A DNA stretch of 64,000 nucleotides from Chitinophaga sp. LS1 (GTDB taxonomy: Bacteria > Bacteroidota > Bacteroidia > Chitinophagales > Chitinophagaceae), in NCBI RefSeq assembly GCF_034274695.1, contig NZ_CP128362.1, forward strand, positions 5,954,501-6,018,500. Direction: 5' to 3'. Made by a program: the position numbers and the translations under genes. Of this stretch, positions 62,658-64,000 are shown piece by piece. The notes under the pieces are model-generated. The model was not told the DNA's origin. It did not search any database and saw only the letters and a program-made list of their open reading frames with translations. How positions within the stretch are numbered: position 1 is the first letter of the stretch; each line of letters begins with the position of its first letter.

Positions 62658-63706
62658 TGAACGGACTACCAACGCTGAAACAGCAGGGATACTTCTTCCC
62701 TGCCGAATTCCATCCTCATGTGGCTACATGGTTGAGCTGGCCTCATAAAGAAGCTAGCTGGCCAGGTAAGATCGACGCTATCTATCCTTACTACAGCCAA
62801 TTTGTAAAATACCTGGCAGAAAGTGAGCTGGTGCGCATCAACGTGGCAGACGATGTTATGAAAGCCGCAGCAGCTGCACACCTGCAAAAAGCAGGCGTTC
62901 AAATGGACAAAGTGGAATTCTTCCTGCATCCTACGAACGACGCCTGGTGCCGTGATCATGGTCCAGCTTTCCTGATCAATCCAACAGCTGCAGAAAAGAA
63001 GGTGATTGTAGACTGGGGCTATAATGCCTGGGGGGGTAAATATCCTCCGTTCGACAAGGACGATGTGATCCCTACCCTGATCGCTAATCATTATAAATTA
63101 CCGGTATTCCACCCTGGCATCGTCATGGAAGGTGGTTCTGTAGAATTCAATGGGAAGGGAACGGTATTGACCTCCACCTGCTGTCTGCTGAATGAAAACA
63201 GGAATCCGCACCTGACGCAGGCCCAGCTGGAAACTTACTTGCAGGACTATTATGGTGTGGACAAGGTACTGTGGGTAGCGGAAGGCATTATCGGTGATGA
63301 TACAGATGGTCATATTGACGATACTGTTCGCTTCGTAAACGAAGATACCGTGCTTACTGTGGTAGAAAGTAACAAACAGGACGAGAACTACGACCTGCTG
63401 CAGCAAAACCTGCAACAGTTAAAGCAGATGCGCCTGTTGAATGGCAAACAACTCAACGTAATTGAGTTGCCAATGCCAGATGCAGTTGTGTTCGAAGACC
63501 AGCGTCTGCCGGCTTCCTATGCTAATTTCTATATCAGCAATAAACATGTTATTGTTCCAACTTATCGTTGTGCACAGGATGATAAGGCCCTCCGGATTAT
63601 CCAGGATTGCTTTAAAACCCGTGAGGTAGTTGGTATCGATTCGACCGAGATCATCTGGGGACTGGGTAGTTTTCACTGCCTGAGTCAGCAGGAACCTCTG
63701 GTATAA
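62657..63706 (+). CDS. aguA: Agmatine deiminase
   Basis: 349 residues, peptidyl-arginine-deiminase fold. FPAEFHPHVATWLSWPHKEASWPG at the N-terminus is typical of the family. Catalytic residues are visible in NDAWCRDHGPAFLI (Asp/Arg/Asp near 95-108), in GDDTDGHIDDTVRFV (His near 220), and in a C-terminal Cys in YRCAQDDKAL or LGSFHCLSQQ (the family nucleophile is in the latter). It converts agmatine to N-carbamoylputrescine. The start overlaps the aguB stop by one base. Confidence 0.95.
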   Translation: MNGLPTLKQQGYFFPAEFHPHVATWLSWPHKEASWPGKIDAIYPYYSQFVKYLAESELVRINVADDVMKAAAAAHLQKAGVQMDKVEFFLHPTNDAWCRDHGPAFLINPTAAEKKVIVDWGYNAWGGKYPPFDKDDVIPTLIANHYKLPVFHPGIVMEGGSVEFNGKGTVLTSTCCLLNENRNPHLTQAQLETYLQDYYGVDKVLWVAEGIIGDDTDGHIDDTVRFVNEDTVLTVVESNKQDENYDLLQQNLQQLKQMRLLNGKQLNVIELPMPDAVVFEDQRLPASYANFYISNKHVIVPTYRCAQDDKALRIIQDCFKTREVVGIDSTEIIWGLGSFHCLSQQEPLV

Positions 63707-63716
63707 AATTCTTGTC

Positions 63717-63753
63717 AAAAAGGCGCTGTTGCCTCGCAACAACGCCTTTTTTT
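63717..63753 (+). terminator. Rho-independent terminator
   Basis: A stem of about 15 bp (63717-63731 with 63737-63751, one mismatch) has a 5-base loop and is followed by a T run. It closes aguBA. Confidence 0.88.
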
Positions 63754-64000
63754 AGGCCCAAACATATCCCTGAATTCCGCTATGTGATTGACTTCCAATG
63801 TCATCTAATTGTTAAAAAACAGGAGCGGCCCCAACCTGGCTATTCCTTTTAGAACTGCACCACCGTTGCAGATCCCCTGATTGGCGCAATCGCCCCGTTC
63901 GCAGTCAGATTGATCCCTTCACATTTCTTTCACATTTTCAGTGCTACCTTTGTCATGTCCTAATATTTCAGTGTATTATCCTTATTAAAAGAACCTAACT
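63754..64000. other. Terminal intergenic stretch
   Basis: No convincing gene, RNA or repeat was seen in the last 247 bases. The right edge may be the upstream region of a gene beyond the window. Confidence 0.5.

Overview
The window looks like chromosomal DNA of a Bacteroidota member, most likely Chitinophagaceae and probably Chitinophaga-like. This rests on many lipoproteins and outer-membrane barrels with Bacteroidota-type signals, SusC/OMP_b-brl-type receptors, a BtuB locus with surface lipoproteins, and candidate promoters of the TAnnTTTG type. It has also few obvious Shine-Dalgarno sequences and frequent TTG/GTG or late ATG starts. The genus is an inference from gene content only. No rRNA, tRNA, CRISPR array or prophage was seen.

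Layout. 1-3.3 kb: a DprE1-like oxidase (cut by the window edge), a UbiA-family phosphoribosyl/prenyl transferase and a divergent GT-C-like membrane protein, resembling decaprenyl-phosphoryl-arabinose chemistry. 3.4-7.6 kb: a radical SAM DNA-repair-type protein and its partner, then DUF763 and MgtC on the opposite strand. Both the radical SAM and the DUF763 protein end in a sliding-clamp-type QLSLF motif, and the DUF763 3' end is tandemly repeated. 7.6-26.5 kb: housekeeping and envelope genes (lipoproteins, ABC exporter, thioesterase, large barrels, FdhF/YdeP-type molybdoenzyme with FdhD, zinc metallopeptidase, TPR histidine kinase, SelW-like protein). 26.5-28.1 kb: a small decay zone with a VOC-family remnant, a stop-interrupted secreted protein and an IS5-type element. 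28.1-33.4 kb: DUF4349 lipoprotein, FAD/Fe-S dehydrogenase, SGNH esterase.

33.4-40.3 kb holds a retron-like tripartite system: a WGR/HEAT(ARM)-repeat protein, a winged-helix/SWIM zinc-finger protein, a non-coding RNA with matching a1/a2 repeats and a long msd-type hairpin, and a retron reverse transcriptase with NAxxH, YADD and VTG motifs. The accessory genes match what I recall as retron type XIII (ARM + WHSWIM). The system is presumably anti-phage.

40.7-50 kb carries two paralogous membrane hybrid histidine kinases, an M1 peptidase, an unknown secreted protein and a class I terpene synthase. 50.3-51.8 kb carries an actin-like ATPase whose phosphate-1 motif lies at the C-terminus, an apparent circular permutation, overlapping a bactofilin gene. 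This looks like a two-component cytoskeletal module and is, with the retron, the most unusual item here. 51.9-54.5 kb: an Old Yellow Enzyme, a cold-shock protein and a GH20-like hydrolase. 54.6-59.8 kb: a cobalamin-riboswitch-controlled vitamin B12 uptake operon (BtuG-like, BtuB, second BtuG-like, surface lipoprotein). 59.9-63.7 kb: an STN-domain protein with surface repeats and the agmatine-to-putrescine pair aguB-aguA.
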